The notes: generated by a model from the letters alone, not told the origin. DNA of 58,011 nt from Lentisphaerota bacterium (GCA_015061615.1 SUWE01000012.1:1-58011), one strand, 5' to 3'. Shown: positions 8,352 through 16,582, numbered from the stretch's first letter. Numbers and translations are program-made.

Positions 8352-9230
8352 TTACTTTGCCAGCGCCAGCAGAGCCGCACCGGCGATAAGGAGCAGAAGC
8401 GCCCAGCTTTTGGATTTCAGATTTTTGTCTTTGAATATCCACGCTCCGATAAAGAAACTGACCACGCAGCTGCACCGGCGCACAAGGGAGATCATTGAGA
8501 TCGCCGCTTCGGGCTGACTGACTGCGTAAAAATAGGCGTAATCGGCGATGATGAGCAGTATTCCGGTTGCGGGAATGCTCCATTTCCAGACAAACGGGTG
8601 GTGATGACCGAAAAGACGGCGTATACCCCAGGCGATTCCGAGGATAAGCACCAAATCTATGGAAAAGTAGAGCTGAAGCATCTGGCGGTCAAGATTGAGT
8701 GTGTTCAGCAGGAATTTGTCATAAAGAGCCGATGCCGCACCGAGAAGCGTTCCGAGGATTATCAGCTGCATACCTTTGCTTTTCCATGGGAACCCCTCCT
8801 TTTTGCCGAGCATGGTGAATATCATGTATCCTGCGAGGATAGCCGCCATTCCGACGCCCTGCCAGAGAGTCGGGATTTCTCTGAAAATGGTGATACCGCC
8901 GATCATCGTCCACAGTGGCGAAGTCGAGCGTATGGGGGAGGCGAGGGATATCGGCATTTCCCGCATGGCATAATAGACACATATCCAGCTTGAACTGACG
9001 ATCACCGATTTCAGCAGTATCAGCAGAAAGTGCGGTGTGTTGCAGTTCAATACTGCGGAAATGTCGCCTGTAATAGCGGAAAACAGCAGAAAAAATGCTG
9101 TTCCGCAGGCAGTGGCAAAAAAGAGCGCGGGCATGACTGAATTGTCCTTGACCGCATGTTTTTTGCACACATCGTAAATGCCCAGACCGATTGCGGAAAT
9201 GATTGTCGGCAGCCACCATGAGTTGAGCAT
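8352..9230 (-). CDS. EamA/DMT-family transporter
   Basis: 292 residues with about ten hydrophobic spans arranged as two EamA repeats. The first half shows IGLGIYDVCKKHAV and the second ASALYDKFLLN, the Asp-containing start of each repeat. The segment SSWICVYYAMREMPISLASPI is typical of the drug/metabolite transporter superfamily, and SKSWALLLLIAGAALLALAK closes the chain. Inner-membrane exporter or exchanger of unknown substrate. It is transcribed in the same direction as efp but lies beyond the efp terminator, and the ATG is preceded by AAGGGGAATT. Confidence 0.8.
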   Translation of the reverse strand: MLNSWWLPTIISAIGLGIYDVCKKHAVKDNSVMPALFFATACGTAFFLLFSAITGDISAVLNCNTPHFLLILLKSVIVSSSWICVYYAMREMPISLASPIRSTSPLWTMIGGITIFREIPTLWQGVGMAAILAGYMIFTMLGKKEGFPWKSKGMQLIILGTLLGAASALYDKFLLNTLNLDRQMLQLYFSIDLVLILGIAWGIRRLFGHHHPFVWKWSIPATGILLIIADYAYFYAVSQPEAAISMISLVRRCSCVVSFFIGAWIFKDKNLKSKSWALLLLIAGAALLALAK

Positions 9231-9245
9231 GATAAATTCCCCTTA

Positions 9246-9279
9246 AAAAAGAAAAACACTCCGGAAATGCGGAGTGTTT
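9246..9279 (-). terminator. Intrinsic terminator of efp
   Basis: AAACACTCCG (9254-9263) pairs perfectly with CGGAGTGTTT (9270-9279). On the minus strand the stem is followed by a T-rich tract over 9246-9253. It lies 15 bp after the efp stop. Confidence 0.85.
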
Positions 9280-9293
9280 CCAATGAACATATC

Positions 9294-9860
9294 TTACTTT
9301 TTGCTGACGCGTTCAGCGTAAGTACCGGTACGGGTATCGATTTTGACGATATCGCCCTGATTGATGAAGATCGGAACCTGGATTTCAAAACCGTTGTCGA
9401 TTTTCGCGGGTTTGGTGACGTTGGTGGCGGTGTCGCCGCGGACTCCGGGTTCAGTTTCGACGATCTCTTTTTCGATGAAGGTCGGCAGGGTGATGTCGAT
9501 CGGTTCACCGTTGAAAAGGATGAAGTTGCAGAGGCTTTCTTCGATGAGGAAGTAGGCTTTGTCACCGAGGACTTCCGGAGAAATCGCCATTTCTTCGTAG
9601 GTTACAGGATCGCTGAAAACGTAGTTGTGACCGTCGTTGTAGGAGTAATAAAGCTCGCGTTCTTCGATATTCGGTTCGTCGATTTTATCGGTGGGACGGT
9701 AGGTTTTTTCCATTCCGGCGCCGGTGATCATGTTTTTCATGCGGCAGCGGTAGAGAGCGGTTCCTTTACCGGGTTTGCAGAACTCAAACTCGGTGATGAG
9801 CCACGGTGAACCGTCGATTTCGATTTTCAAGCCTTTTTTAAGGTCGGATGCACTGAACAT
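9294..9860 (-). CDS. efp: Elongation factor P
   Basis: 188 residues from the ATG at 9860, chosen because GGAGG lies 8 nt upstream. A TTG five codons earlier would consume that site. EF-P binds between the P and E sites of the ribosome and rescues stalls at polyproline. The KOW-like domain contains the loop KPGKG with Lys32 at the position that is modified in many bacteria. This is followed by the OB domains, with FLIEESLCNFILFNGEPIDI (split: FLIEES, GEPIDI) and the C-terminal block GVRGDTATN. No modification enzyme (EpmA, EarP or YmfI type) is visible in this window. Confidence 0.95.
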   Translation of the reverse strand: MFSASDLKKGLKIEIDGSPWLITEFEFCKPGKGTALYRCRMKNMITGAGMEKTYRPTDKIDEPNIEERELYYSYNDGHNYVFSDPVTYEEMAISPEVLGDKAYFLIEESLCNFILFNGEPIDITLPTFIEKEIVETEPGVRGDTATNVTKPAKIDNGFEIQVPIFINQGDIVKIDTRTGTYAERVSKK

Positions 9861-9910
9861 AAATAATTCCTCCAATTTACTTTTGGTTTCAATTCAAGAT
9901 ACATTTGCAT

Positions 9911-9939
9911 AATATAGCACCAAAAAGAATCAAATACAA
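9911..9939 (-). promoter_or_regulatory. Promoter of efp
   Basis: On the minus strand TTGTAT (9939-9934), a 17-bp spacer and TATATT (9916-9911). It is divergent from the acyl-CoA ligase promoter in the same intergenic region. Confidence 0.6.
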
Positions 9940-9949
9940 GTTCAGGCGC

Positions 9950-9978
9950 TTGCATTAATTGCTCAAACATGATATATT
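9950..9978 (+). promoter_or_regulatory. Promoter of the acyl-CoA ligase gene
   Basis: TTGCAT (9950-9955), a 17-bp spacer and TATATT (9973-9978), 36 bp before the ATG at 10015. Confidence 0.6.
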
Positions 9979-10014
9979 ATAGTGAAATTGCAACATAAAT
10001 ACAAGGATTGAATT

Positions 10015-11655
10015 ATGCCGATCACAGATATTCTGGTACGCAACGCTCTGGAAAAGGGCAACGAAACTGCGCTTGTTGAAATTAATCCGCAGGAACTTGA
10101 AAAACGCCGCACCTCATGGCGGGATTACGCCCTTATCGAACCGGGACACGGGGATTCCTTCCGCTCCGAACTGACTTGGGGCGAGTTTGACCGCAAAGCC
10201 AACCGTCTGGCAAATTTTCTGCTCAGCCGGGGGGTGCGCAAAGGCGATAAAGTCGCCATTCTTCTGATGAACTGCCTTGAGTGGCTGCCGATCTACTTCG
10301 GTATTCTGAAAAGCGGAGCAATGGCGGTTCCGATGAACTTCCGTTATACTGCCGATGATATCCGTTACTGCCTTGACCTTGCCGATGCCGATTATCTTAT
10401 TTTCGGACCGGAATTTACCGGCAGAGTTGAAGATGTCTGCGACCGTCTGCCCCGGATAAAGAGTTTTCTTTATGTCGGAGGGGATTGTCCTTCGTTTGCC
10501 GAGTCATACAATTCACTTATGGCGTACTGCTCAAGCAAGGCTCCGGCAGTACCGCTTGATGATGAAGATGATGCGGCGATATATTTTTCCAGCGGCACGA
10601 CCGGATTCCCTAAAGCGATCGTCCACCGTCACCGCAGTCTGATGCACGCGTGTCTGGTTGAGCAGAATCACCATCAGCAGACCGCGGATGATATATTTCT
10701 CTGCATTCCCCCGCTTTACCATACCGGAGCAAAAATGCACTGGTTCGGCAGTTTTCTTGCCGGCGGCAAAGCGGTGCTTCTGCGCGGAATCAAACCTGAG
10801 TGGATCATCAATGCCGTTTCTCAGGAAAAGTGTACCATCGTCTGGCTGCTGGTTCCGTGGGCGCAGGATATCCTTGATGCCATCGACCGCGGGGAAATTG
10901 ATTTGAAGCAGTATGAGTTGAAACAGTGGCGTCTGATGCACATCGGCGCCCAGCCGGTTCCGCCGAGTCTTATCAAACGGTGGAAAGAGCATTTCCCCGA
11001 ACACCAGTACGATACCAATTACGGACTGAGTGAATCCATCGGACCCGGAGCGGTGCATCTGGGCATGGAAAATATCGACCATGTCGGAGCAATCGGAATC
11101 GCCGGATATAAGTGGGAAACGCAGATCGTCGATGAAAAACGCAATCCGGTTGCCCGCGGTGAAGTCGGTGAACTTGCTGTGCGCGGTGACGGAGTCATGC
11201 GCTGTTATTATAAGGATGAGAAAGCGACAAAAGAGGTGCTTTCCGATGACGGCTGGCTTTATACCGGCGACATGGCGCAGGAATCCGCTGATGGATTTAT
11301 TTACCTTGTCGACCGTAAAAAGGATGTTATCATTACCGGGGGAGAAAATCTTTACCCGGTGCAGATAGAGGATTTTATCCGCCGTCACGATGCGGTGAAG
11401 GATGTGGCGGTCATCGGCCTGCCCGACTCCCGTTTGGGTGAGATCGCGGCGGCGATCGTTGAATTGAAACCCGACCATGAATTGAGCGAAGATAAGTTCA
11501 ATGAATTTTGTGCGGCACTTCCCCGCTATCAGCGTCCGAGGAAGGTGTTTTTTGCGGAGGTTCCCCGCAATCCCACAGGAAAAATCGAAAAGCCGAAACT
11601 CCGCCGTATTTACGGTGCCGACAAGCTGGTTGCCCAGCAGAATGAGCTGAAGTAA
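10015..11655 (+). CDS. AMP-forming acyl-CoA synthetase/ligase
   Basis: 546 residues, full length for the ANL superfamily. It activates a carboxylic acid as acyl-AMP and transfers it to CoA. The P-loop IYFSSGTTGFPKAIVH is at about 188-203, the adenine-binding block NYGLSESIGPGAV near 340, GWLYTGDMA near 412, the hinge DRKKDVIITGGENLYP near 432-447, and the catalytic Lys region NPTGKIEKPKLR near 520. The insertion between the N-terminus and LTWGEFDRKANRLA is short. It resembles medium- or long-chain fatty-acid and cyclohexanecarboxylate ligases more than acetyl-CoA synthetase. The substrate is not assigned. Monocistronic, with its own promoter. Confidence 0.88.
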   Translation: MPITDILVRNALEKGNETALVEINPQELEKRRTSWRDYALIEPGHGDSFRSELTWGEFDRKANRLANFLLSRGVRKGDKVAILLMNCLEWLPIYFGILKSGAMAVPMNFRYTADDIRYCLDLADADYLIFGPEFTGRVEDVCDRLPRIKSFLYVGGDCPSFAESYNSLMAYCSSKAPAVPLDDEDDAAIYFSSGTTGFPKAIVHRHRSLMHACLVEQNHHQQTADDIFLCIPPLYHTGAKMHWFGSFLAGGKAVLLRGIKPEWIINAVSQEKCTIVWLLVPWAQDILDAIDRGEIDLKQYELKQWRLMHIGAQPVPPSLIKRWKEHFPEHQYDTNYGLSESIGPGAVHLGMENIDHVGAIGIAGYKWETQIVDEKRNPVARGEVGELAVRGDGVMRCYYKDEKATKEVLSDDGWLYTGDMAQESADGFIYLVDRKKDVIITGGENLYPVQIEDFIRRHDAVKDVAVIGLPDSRLGEIAAAIVELKPDHELSEDKFNEFCAALPRYQRPRKVFFAEVPRNPTGKIEKPKLRRIYGADKLVAQQNELK

Positions 11656-11689
11656 GCAGAAAACCGTTCAAAATCTTAATCAGTTGTAT

Positions 11690-11736
11690 AAAAAATCACA
11701 AGCCGCAACAGCAGAAATATCTGCTGTTGCGGCTTG
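11690..11736 (-). terminator. Strong hairpin terminator of the 16504-11787 gene run
   Basis: A 16-bp perfect stem (11699-11714 with 11721-11736, loop AAATAT). On the minus strand it is followed by GATTTTTTA, so it best fits termination of the exported-protein genes. It also lies 43 bp after the acyl-CoA ligase stop and may end that transcript from the other side. Confidence 0.8.
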
Positions 11737-11786
11737 CGCATTATCGGTACATTATTTCAGATAATTACCAACTCTGTTATACCCTG

Positions 11787-12740
11787 TTATTTACTGATAT
11801 TGAAGAAAGGCATCCACTTGAAGAAACGGGAGTTTTTGTTGTAATTGAGCAACCCGATTTGAAAGCTGTCATTATAGTTTTCGTGAACATTGAACAGCCC
11901 GATTTGCAAGCCGTCATCTTCGCTCGAGTTGAACAAGCCAATTTGGAACGGAGCCTTAAGATTTACAACCCCAAATTGAGCCACTCCTTCGTTGTTCCCG
12001 CCGCCAATCTGAACGAAGCCTTTTTCGTTATAAAAACCTGCCAACTGCAGATAGCTGAATTTATTTTCAACATTAGCGAACCCCGCCATCTGTATAATGC
12101 TTTCCCCGTTTTTATAATTCACACCGCCTGTGAACTGCAGCAGGCTTGCATTTTCAACATTAGCTAAACCCGCCATCTGTATAATGCTTTCCTCGTTTTC
12201 ATAATTCACGCCCCCTGCCATCTGGAGAAAACTTTTCTTGTTGTCATAATTCATACCCCCTGCCATCTGGAGAAAACTGTCCTCGTTTCTTGCATTCACA
12301 CCCCCTGCCATCTGGAGAAAACTTTTCTCGTTTACTGAATTTATACCCCCTGCCATCTGGAGAAAACTTTTCTTGTTTTTTGCATTGTAAAAAACCGCCA
12401 TCTGCAGAATACTTACACCATTTTCTTTGTTGAATCCCCCTGCCAACTGTATGATGCTCATAGGATTTTTTAAATTAGTGTATCCCGCTGCCTGCAGAAA
12501 AGAAAATTCGCTTTGTGTCGTAGCACCACCAACCAGTGTAACAAGAGAATATTTTTGTGATGTCAAGGTCCCCAGTGTGATAAGAGCCATGGAATCTGTA
12601 TTTGCAAGATGATAAGCACTACCACCTAATTCTTCGCTTATCCCTAACTGAATCGGCGTAAACCAGAAATCAAATGCCATTGCTGTTGTTGAGCAGCAGA
12701 ACATCACTGCCGCAATAAGAATCAAACACGTTTTTTTCAT
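11787..12740 (-). CDS. Secreted solenoid protein with 15-residue Q-x-A/G-G-x-N repeats
   Basis: 317 residues with a signal peptide ending near 22 (TTAMA). Residues 80-305 are about 16 consecutive repeats, mostly 15 residues long, with consensus SFLQMAGGVNxxNxx. The four most alike copies occupy residues 125-184. Towards the C-terminus the units become shorter (11-15 residues) and change to xQIGLFN. The regular Phe/Leu-Gln-Met/Ile-Ala/Gly and Asn spacing predicts a beta-solenoid. The C-terminal QIGLFN units resemble LA_2272-type surface repeats, and the Q-x-G-x-x-N core also recalls curlin repeats. It is the last gene of the minus-strand run starting at 16504, so it may be the exported structural product of that locus. 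Function inferred only. Confidence 0.7.
   Translation of the reverse strand: MKKTCLILIAAVMFCCSTTAMAFDFWFTPIQLGISEELGGSAYHLANTDSMALITLGTLTSQKYSLVTLVGGATTQSEFSFLQAAGYTNLKNPMSIIQLAGGFNKENGVSILQMAVFYNAKNKKSFLQMAGGINSVNEKSFLQMAGGVNARNEDSFLQMAGGMNYDNKKSFLQMAGGVNYENEESIIQMAGLANVENASLLQFTGGVNYKNGESIIQMAGFANVENKFSYLQLAGFYNEKGFVQIGGGNNEGVAQFGVVNLKAPFQIGLFNSSEDDGLQIGLFNVHENYNDSFQIGLLNYNKNSRFFKWMPFFNISK
11826..12503 (-). repeat. Coding tandem repeat, about 45 bp per unit
   Basis: About 16 units encoding the solenoid repeats. Units at roughly 12189-12368 are the most conserved in DNA (each contains CCTGCCATCTGGAGAAAAC or a close variant on the plus strand). This suggests recent duplication or gene conversion. 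Confidence 0.85.
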
Positions 12741-12767
12741 TTTTTTTCTTCTTTGATAAAGTTTTAT

Positions 12768-13172
12768 TCAGTCAAGTCTGTCTTCAAGATCTTCCACTGC
12801 ATCCAGCCATGACTCAAGCATATTTTCGATATTGTCAAGAGTGAGTTCCCCTTCCAGTTTGGCAAGTTCTATTTTGAAACCATCAATTTCGATAAAGGCT
12901 TTACATTGCATTATTTTGATTGTTTTGGAAGATTTCTTTAATTCTTTTATTGCCTCGTTGATATTATCTTCGGTGATAGCTTTTTTGGACATTGCCACAC
13001 AATTGTCATAATCATCGTACATGACCTCCAAAGTTGCTTCTGTTGTGATATTTTGGGCTTGTTTCAAGTTGATAAATCCACCTTCAATGGGATACCAGTT
13101 GGAAGATTCTTCGCAGCCAGTGATAAAAAGTATTACGGTTGCGATTGCCATAGCGATAGAAAATTTTTTCAT
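12768..13172 (-). CDS. Small acidic helical lipoprotein, function unknown
   Basis: 134 residues with a lipoprotein signal (ILFITGC, acylated Cys20). The mature part is acidic and strongly helical, ending in WLDAVEDLEDRLD. I recognise no family. It lies 27 bp upstream of the solenoid gene in the direction of transcription. Its leader, AAAGGAAAAGAAAA just before the ATG, is nearly the same as that of the CsgG-like gene at 14954. Confidence 0.7.
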   Translation of the reverse strand: MKKFSIAMAIATVILFITGCEESSNWYPIEGGFINLKQAQNITTEATLEVMYDDYDNCVAMSKKAITEDNINEAIKELKKSSKTIKIMQCKAFIEIDGFKIELAKLEGELTLDNIENMLESWLDAVEDLEDRLD

Positions 13173-13256
13173 TTTTCTTTTCCTTTTTTTGTGTGTTCAG
13201 ATGTTAATTTTTACAATTACCTTATTCAGGTCAAAGATCATCAAAAGTTTTGTTTT

Positions 13257-13985
13257 TTATTTTACAGATTTTGAGGCTGTCAGACGGCAGATATCGCCTG
13301 CTTTGATGGCGTTTTTGTCTTTGAGAGTGACCACGTTGCAAGTTGCCTGTTTGCTCTTGATCTCAGTAATACGGATGATTGCAATTTCCTGCTCATAATT
13401 GTTGATTTTGCGTACTACATTGAAACAATTACCCGTATGATATAACCCCTCAGGGGCATCTGTTATGATTTTATTTTCATTTATTGCCAGAACTTTGACA
13501 GGAGAAATTTCTTCAGAAAAGGCGATTGCCGCTTCTCTAGCGGTATATTCCACACATTGCTGATAGAGCTTCTGAAATAACCTTTTTATATCCTGCGGTT
13601 GCAGTTGATCTAAAGATCCATCTATAAGGGCAAAAGTGATTTTTTTTGTCAGAATAATTTTGTTTGCAGATAAATCCCAGCAGTTGATAATAATGGTTGA
13701 TCTTACTCTTAACAAATTTTGGATTCTTTCTGCTGAAATGCCAATCACTGTGGGAATTATTTTGTAGCCACATTCTTCAATATTATCGCTGATGTTGATT
13801 GCTCTAATATGACCAAAAGTATTGACCAGACATGGCTTAATCATGCTCAGATTTATTTTTACATCTGATTTGTTTTCTGCTTCTTCAATATAAATTGTCG
13901 GGCGGTGTGCAGTCGGTGCTGCTTGCAGGATTGCACAAAAACAGCAAATTGCCGAAAGAATGCTGTAAATAAAATACTTTTTCAT
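13257..13985 (-). CDS. Exported protein, shorter paralogue of the CsgG/LpoB-like protein
   Basis: 242 residues from the ATG at 13985, chosen because a signal peptide (MKKYFIYSILSAICCFCA) starts there. Earlier in-frame starts would bury it. The C-terminus aligns with the neighbour at 14091-14954: EIAIIRITEIKSKQATCNVV, then GDICR, against EIATIKVTDVRPTQSTCEVI, then GDICR. The middle keeps the alpha/beta CsgG/LpoB-like pattern (GYKIIPTVIGI against GYKLVPTITGY). No strong ribosome site precedes the ATG, and a 105-bp gap with a hairpin separates it from the paralogue, so expression may be lower or separately controlled. Confidence 0.65.
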   Translation of the reverse strand: MKKYFIYSILSAICCFCAILQAAPTAHRPTIYIEEAENKSDVKINLSMIKPCLVNTFGHIRAINISDNIEECGYKIIPTVIGISAERIQNLLRVRSTIIINCWDLSANKIILTKKITFALIDGSLDQLQPQDIKRLFQKLYQQCVEYTAREAAIAFSEEISPVKVLAINENKIITDAPEGLYHTGNCFNVVRKINNYEQEIAIIRITEIKSKQATCNVVTLKDKNAIKAGDICRLTASKSVK

Positions 13986-14025
13986 GCAGATAAATTTTCT
14001 GTTATTGTTACATACGACAAATGAT

Positions 14026-14058
14026 GGTTGCTGCAAAACATCTTGTCTTGCTGCAACC
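14026..14058. other. Imperfect hairpin between the two CsgG-like paralogues
   Basis: GGTTGCTGCAA (14026-14036) and TTGCTGCAACC (14048-14058) form an 11-bp stem with one mismatch and an 11-nt loop, about 40 nt upstream of the start at 13985. No T tract follows on the transcribed strand, so an RNA-processing or translational role is as likely as termination. Confidence 0.35.
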
Positions 14059-14090
14059 TCATTTAAATTCTCAAAATTCAAATTTTACGA

Positions 14091-14954
14091 TCAAAGATCA
14101 TCAAACGCAGTTGATGCTCTTTTCTGTTTCACAGGTTTGGTCGGACGGCAGATGTCGCCTTCTTTGATGGTTCTTTTGCCTTTGTGGCTTATCACTTCGC
14201 AAGTTGACTGTGTAGGACGGACATCAGTAACTTTGATTGTTGCAATTTCTCTTTCAACTTCGCCTTTCACTCTATACACTTTGAAGAAGTCACCTTCTTT
14301 GACGCGTTCGGACTGGACTTTGATCGTAACTTCATCATCATCTTCGTCTTCCATCGCTTCGATAGGATAGCAGAGATCCATCAGAGCATCCACAACCTTC
14401 TGGGCTGCATCTTTGACACAATCCTGATAAGCAAGGGTTCCCCCTTTTGCCTGTTCTATTCCAGGAGCAACACTTAATTTTATGGATACTTCTCCGACAA
14501 CTTCTTTGGCGGCAGCGATTTTGCCGTCAGACAGACGGAGAAAACGCACATTGAGAGAAAGTTTTGAGACTACTTTAAGAAATTGTGCACCACCAACAGT
14601 CACTGCAGTTGCATTTTCCTCATATCCTGTGATTGTGGGGACAAGTTTGTAACCGACTTCGGCAATGGTCTGATCTTCGGCATTGGTGCTGCCCTTGGTC
14701 AAACCAGCATTGGCTTTGTTCCACTCAGCAACTATTTCGTCGATGCGTTCACTCTCAATAACATCAAACTGTCTGGTGTTGACAATCGCGGTGCTGAGAC
14801 GGGTTACAAAAGTATTGGTATCAAGATTTACCCCTGATTTGTTGACGATATTGCCGATGTTGACAGCAGGTTTCAGCTTTGAAGAAGCGGCTGACAGTGA
14901 CAGTATTGTGCTGCAGCAAAGGGCACAAATTGCGATAAAAGTTGATTTTTTCAT
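14091..14954 (-). CDS. Exported CsgG/LpoB-like protein with FlgT-C-like end
   Basis: 287 residues from the ATG at 14954, where a signal peptide begins (MKKSTFIAICALCCSTILS) and AAGGA precedes. An in-frame ATG 14 codons upstream lies in the leader. The N-terminal domain reads KPAVNIGNIVNKSGVNLD, then an FDVIESERIDEIVAEW block, a pattern shared by the CsgG, LpoB and TolB-N-like periplasmic domains. The C-terminal ~60 residues (VKEGDFFKVYRVKGE, EIATIKVTDV, IKEGDICR) look like the small beta domain at the end of FlgT. No lipobox, so a soluble or peripheral periplasmic protein is likely. It could be a secretion-channel component, a peptidoglycan-synthase activator or an envelope assembly factor. 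The sequence does not decide. Confidence 0.65.
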   Translation of the reverse strand: MKKSTFIAICALCCSTILSLSAASSKLKPAVNIGNIVNKSGVNLDTNTFVTRLSTAIVNTRQFDVIESERIDEIVAEWNKANAGLTKGSTNAEDQTIAEVGYKLVPTITGYEENATAVTVGGAQFLKVVSKLSLNVRFLRLSDGKIAAAKEVVGEVSIKLSVAPGIEQAKGGTLAYQDCVKDAAQKVVDALMDLCYPIEAMEDEDDDEVTIKVQSERVKEGDFFKVYRVKGEVEREIATIKVTDVRPTQSTCEVISHKGKRTIKEGDICRPTKPVKQKRASTAFDDL

Positions 14955-14973
14955 TTTTTTCTTTTCCTTTTTT

Positions 14974-15474
14974 TCAAAATTTTCCAAATGCGGCAAGGGG
15001 CATCAACATTCCATTGTTGAAATAATAAGCCCCGTCGATCATTACTATATCCACCACGACGGTACGCGGTGTCATGCGTTGATTGTTGTACTCAAGAGCG
15101 ATGCGGTACGAAAAGTAACGCCCGTTGTTGCGTACTTCTTCAGGTTTGCTGCCGCCTTTGAGTCCGCCTGAAATTTTGAGGTCATCTCTCATGACTTTCT
15201 CAAATTTGGCAAACTCATTTTTATTTCTGAATTCGGGGGACATAAGCAAATACATACCCTCAAAGTCATCATTGGCAGCAAAAGTGAAATAGGTGTTGAA
15301 AAGAGCTTCAATTGAAGTTTGCGGCGGAATCGTTCTTGCAGGAGCATTGCATCCTGACAACCCCACGCTGATTGATACGCTGCTTTCACCAGATTGGCAT
15401 CCTGTTGTCCCCGCAGGCAGAAATACTCCTGCAATGACAATCAAAACAGCTATGTTTTTTTTCAGCAGTTTCAT
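14974..15474 (-). CDS. Lipoprotein with NTF2-like domain, function unknown
   Basis: 166 residues. The N-terminus is a signal with a marginal lipobox (AGTTGC, Cys26). After a low-complexity Ser/Val stretch the chain has the helix-then-sheet order of small NTF2-like domains: SIEALFNTYFTFAANDDFEG, then MSPEFRNK, then the strand-rich FSYRIALEYNNQRM and VVVDIVMIDGAYYFNNG. It sits 19 bp from each neighbour, so it is co-transcribed with the CsgG-like genes. Envelope-located by signal. No enzymatic motif visible. Confidence 0.6.
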   Translation of the reverse strand: MKLLKKNIAVLIVIAGVFLPAGTTGCQSGESSVSISVGLSGCNAPARTIPPQTSIEALFNTYFTFAANDDFEGMYLLMSPEFRNKNEFAKFEKVMRDDLKISGGLKGGSKPEEVRNNGRYFSYRIALEYNNQRMTPRTVVVDIVMIDGAYYFNNGMLMPLAAFGKF

Positions 15475-15493
15475 TTTTTATCATTCACCTGAA

Positions 15494-16504
15494 TCAGAAA
15501 AATTTACTTGTGTGAAGTCCGCGAAGACGGACGAGTGTATTTTTCTTTACCAGACCAGGTTTGTCAACACGAACCCAGCATTTTTTGTTTTCAAGGTAAT
15601 ACTGGTCTTTTTCAATGACAATTCCTGAAGCGAAGGGCATTTCAATAAGCTCTCCTGTATCATCATCAACACTATACTCAATAAAGTCAACGGTTGAGTT
15701 GATCTGAGCACCAAGGTAAGTTCCGATATTGACCAATGCTGCTTTACCTTCACCTTTGGTCGCCAAAACTTTTGCAGGGGGACCGTACATCATTGCCAGT
15801 CTGGCAATTACTCTGCCGACAGCATCATCGATCGCCTTTCTGAAAAGTTCCTTATCACCGTTTTGACCGAGTTCAGATTCCCCTCTGACCAAAAAATCAA
15901 TGGTGCTTAAATCAGTCACATTGACCAGTGAAACACGGAGAGTTGCTTCGGCTCTGGTATCCAGACTCTTTGTGATTTCAACTCCACCCTTAATGGCATC
16001 GCCAAGAGTATCGTCGCGCTTTGCAACTATGGAACCTGCGAGTGATGTTGCTTGTTGACCGATGCCGACCCATTTGTCTTTAACAAATTTACAGCTGACA
16101 AGTTTATAGGTTATCATATAGTCAGTTGCATCAACTTTTGTTTCAACTTTTTCTCCATCCATTACTTCTGCTGTTGCATTCATTTTTGTGATGGAGCCGA
16201 GTTGTTTTGTGGCAACAATCTGAAAAAAGCTCAATGAATTGAGAGATACGGAGAGTTTCTCGGAAAGATATTCCCCTTGTTTTTTCATCGCAGGGGTGAT
16301 CTCTGTCGATGGCTCAAGGGTGACACGCATTCTTTTTCCGTATTTTGCTTTGATTGCATCGTCGATTTCTTTGCTGTTTTTCAGTGATACCGATTCTCTG
16401 TCAAACTTGGTTATTTCCAATTGAGCGATAGGAGTAACGCAGCCTGAAATCAGCAGGCTCAATCCGGCAATCATAAATATTTTGGTCAAAATTCTGTTTT
16501 TCAT
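15494..16504 (-). CDS. Lipoprotein, distant CsgG/TolB-like, first gene of the exported-protein run
   Basis: 336 residues from the ATG at 16504, selected for the lipoprotein signal (LSLLISGC, Cys22) and AGGG upstream. A start nine codons earlier falls in the leader. The mature part has alternating strands and helices (EKLSVSLNSLSFFQIVATKQLG, split: EKLSVSLNS, FFQIVATKQ) and a C-terminal strand-rich portion, VNIGTYLGAQINSTVDFIE. A CsgG/TolB-N-like fold followed by a small beta domain is plausible but weaker than for 14091-14954. It is preceded by a long leader holding the structured RNA described at 16658-16921. Confidence 0.6.
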   Translation of the reverse strand: MKNRILTKIFMIAGLSLLISGCVTPIAQLEITKFDRESVSLKNSKEIDDAIKAKYGKRMRVTLEPSTEITPAMKKQGEYLSEKLSVSLNSLSFFQIVATKQLGSITKMNATAEVMDGEKVETKVDATDYMITYKLVSCKFVKDKWVGIGQQATSLAGSIVAKRDDTLGDAIKGGVEITKSLDTRAEATLRVSLVNVTDLSTIDFLVRGESELGQNGDKELFRKAIDDAVGRVIARLAMMYGPPAKVLATKGEGKAALVNIGTYLGAQINSTVDFIEYSVDDDTGELIEMPFASGIVIEKDQYYLENKKCWVRVDKPGLVKKNTLVRLRGLHTSKFF

Positions 16505-16541
16505 CTTTTTCCCTTTGTTTAAGAAAAACATTTTTATATTC

Positions 16542-16582
16542 GCCGTTCGTTATGTGAAGTATACAGGCAATGTGTGAACGGC
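16542..16582. promoter_or_regulatory. Hairpin in the leader of the exported-protein run
   Basis: GCCGTTC (16542-16548) and GAACGGC (16576-16582) are perfect 7-bp arms, 38 bp upstream of the start at 16504. GGCAGCG is directly repeated just beyond. It could be an operator or a leader hairpin. No clean promoter was seen between here and the start codon. Confidence 0.35.

Noticed and set aside
11787-12740. True curli subunit (CsgA)
   Set aside because: Units are 15 residues rather than about 22 with the S-x5-Q-x-G-x-x-N-x5-Q pattern, and no CsgB, CsgE or CsgF-like gene is visible. Only a loose analogy is kept.
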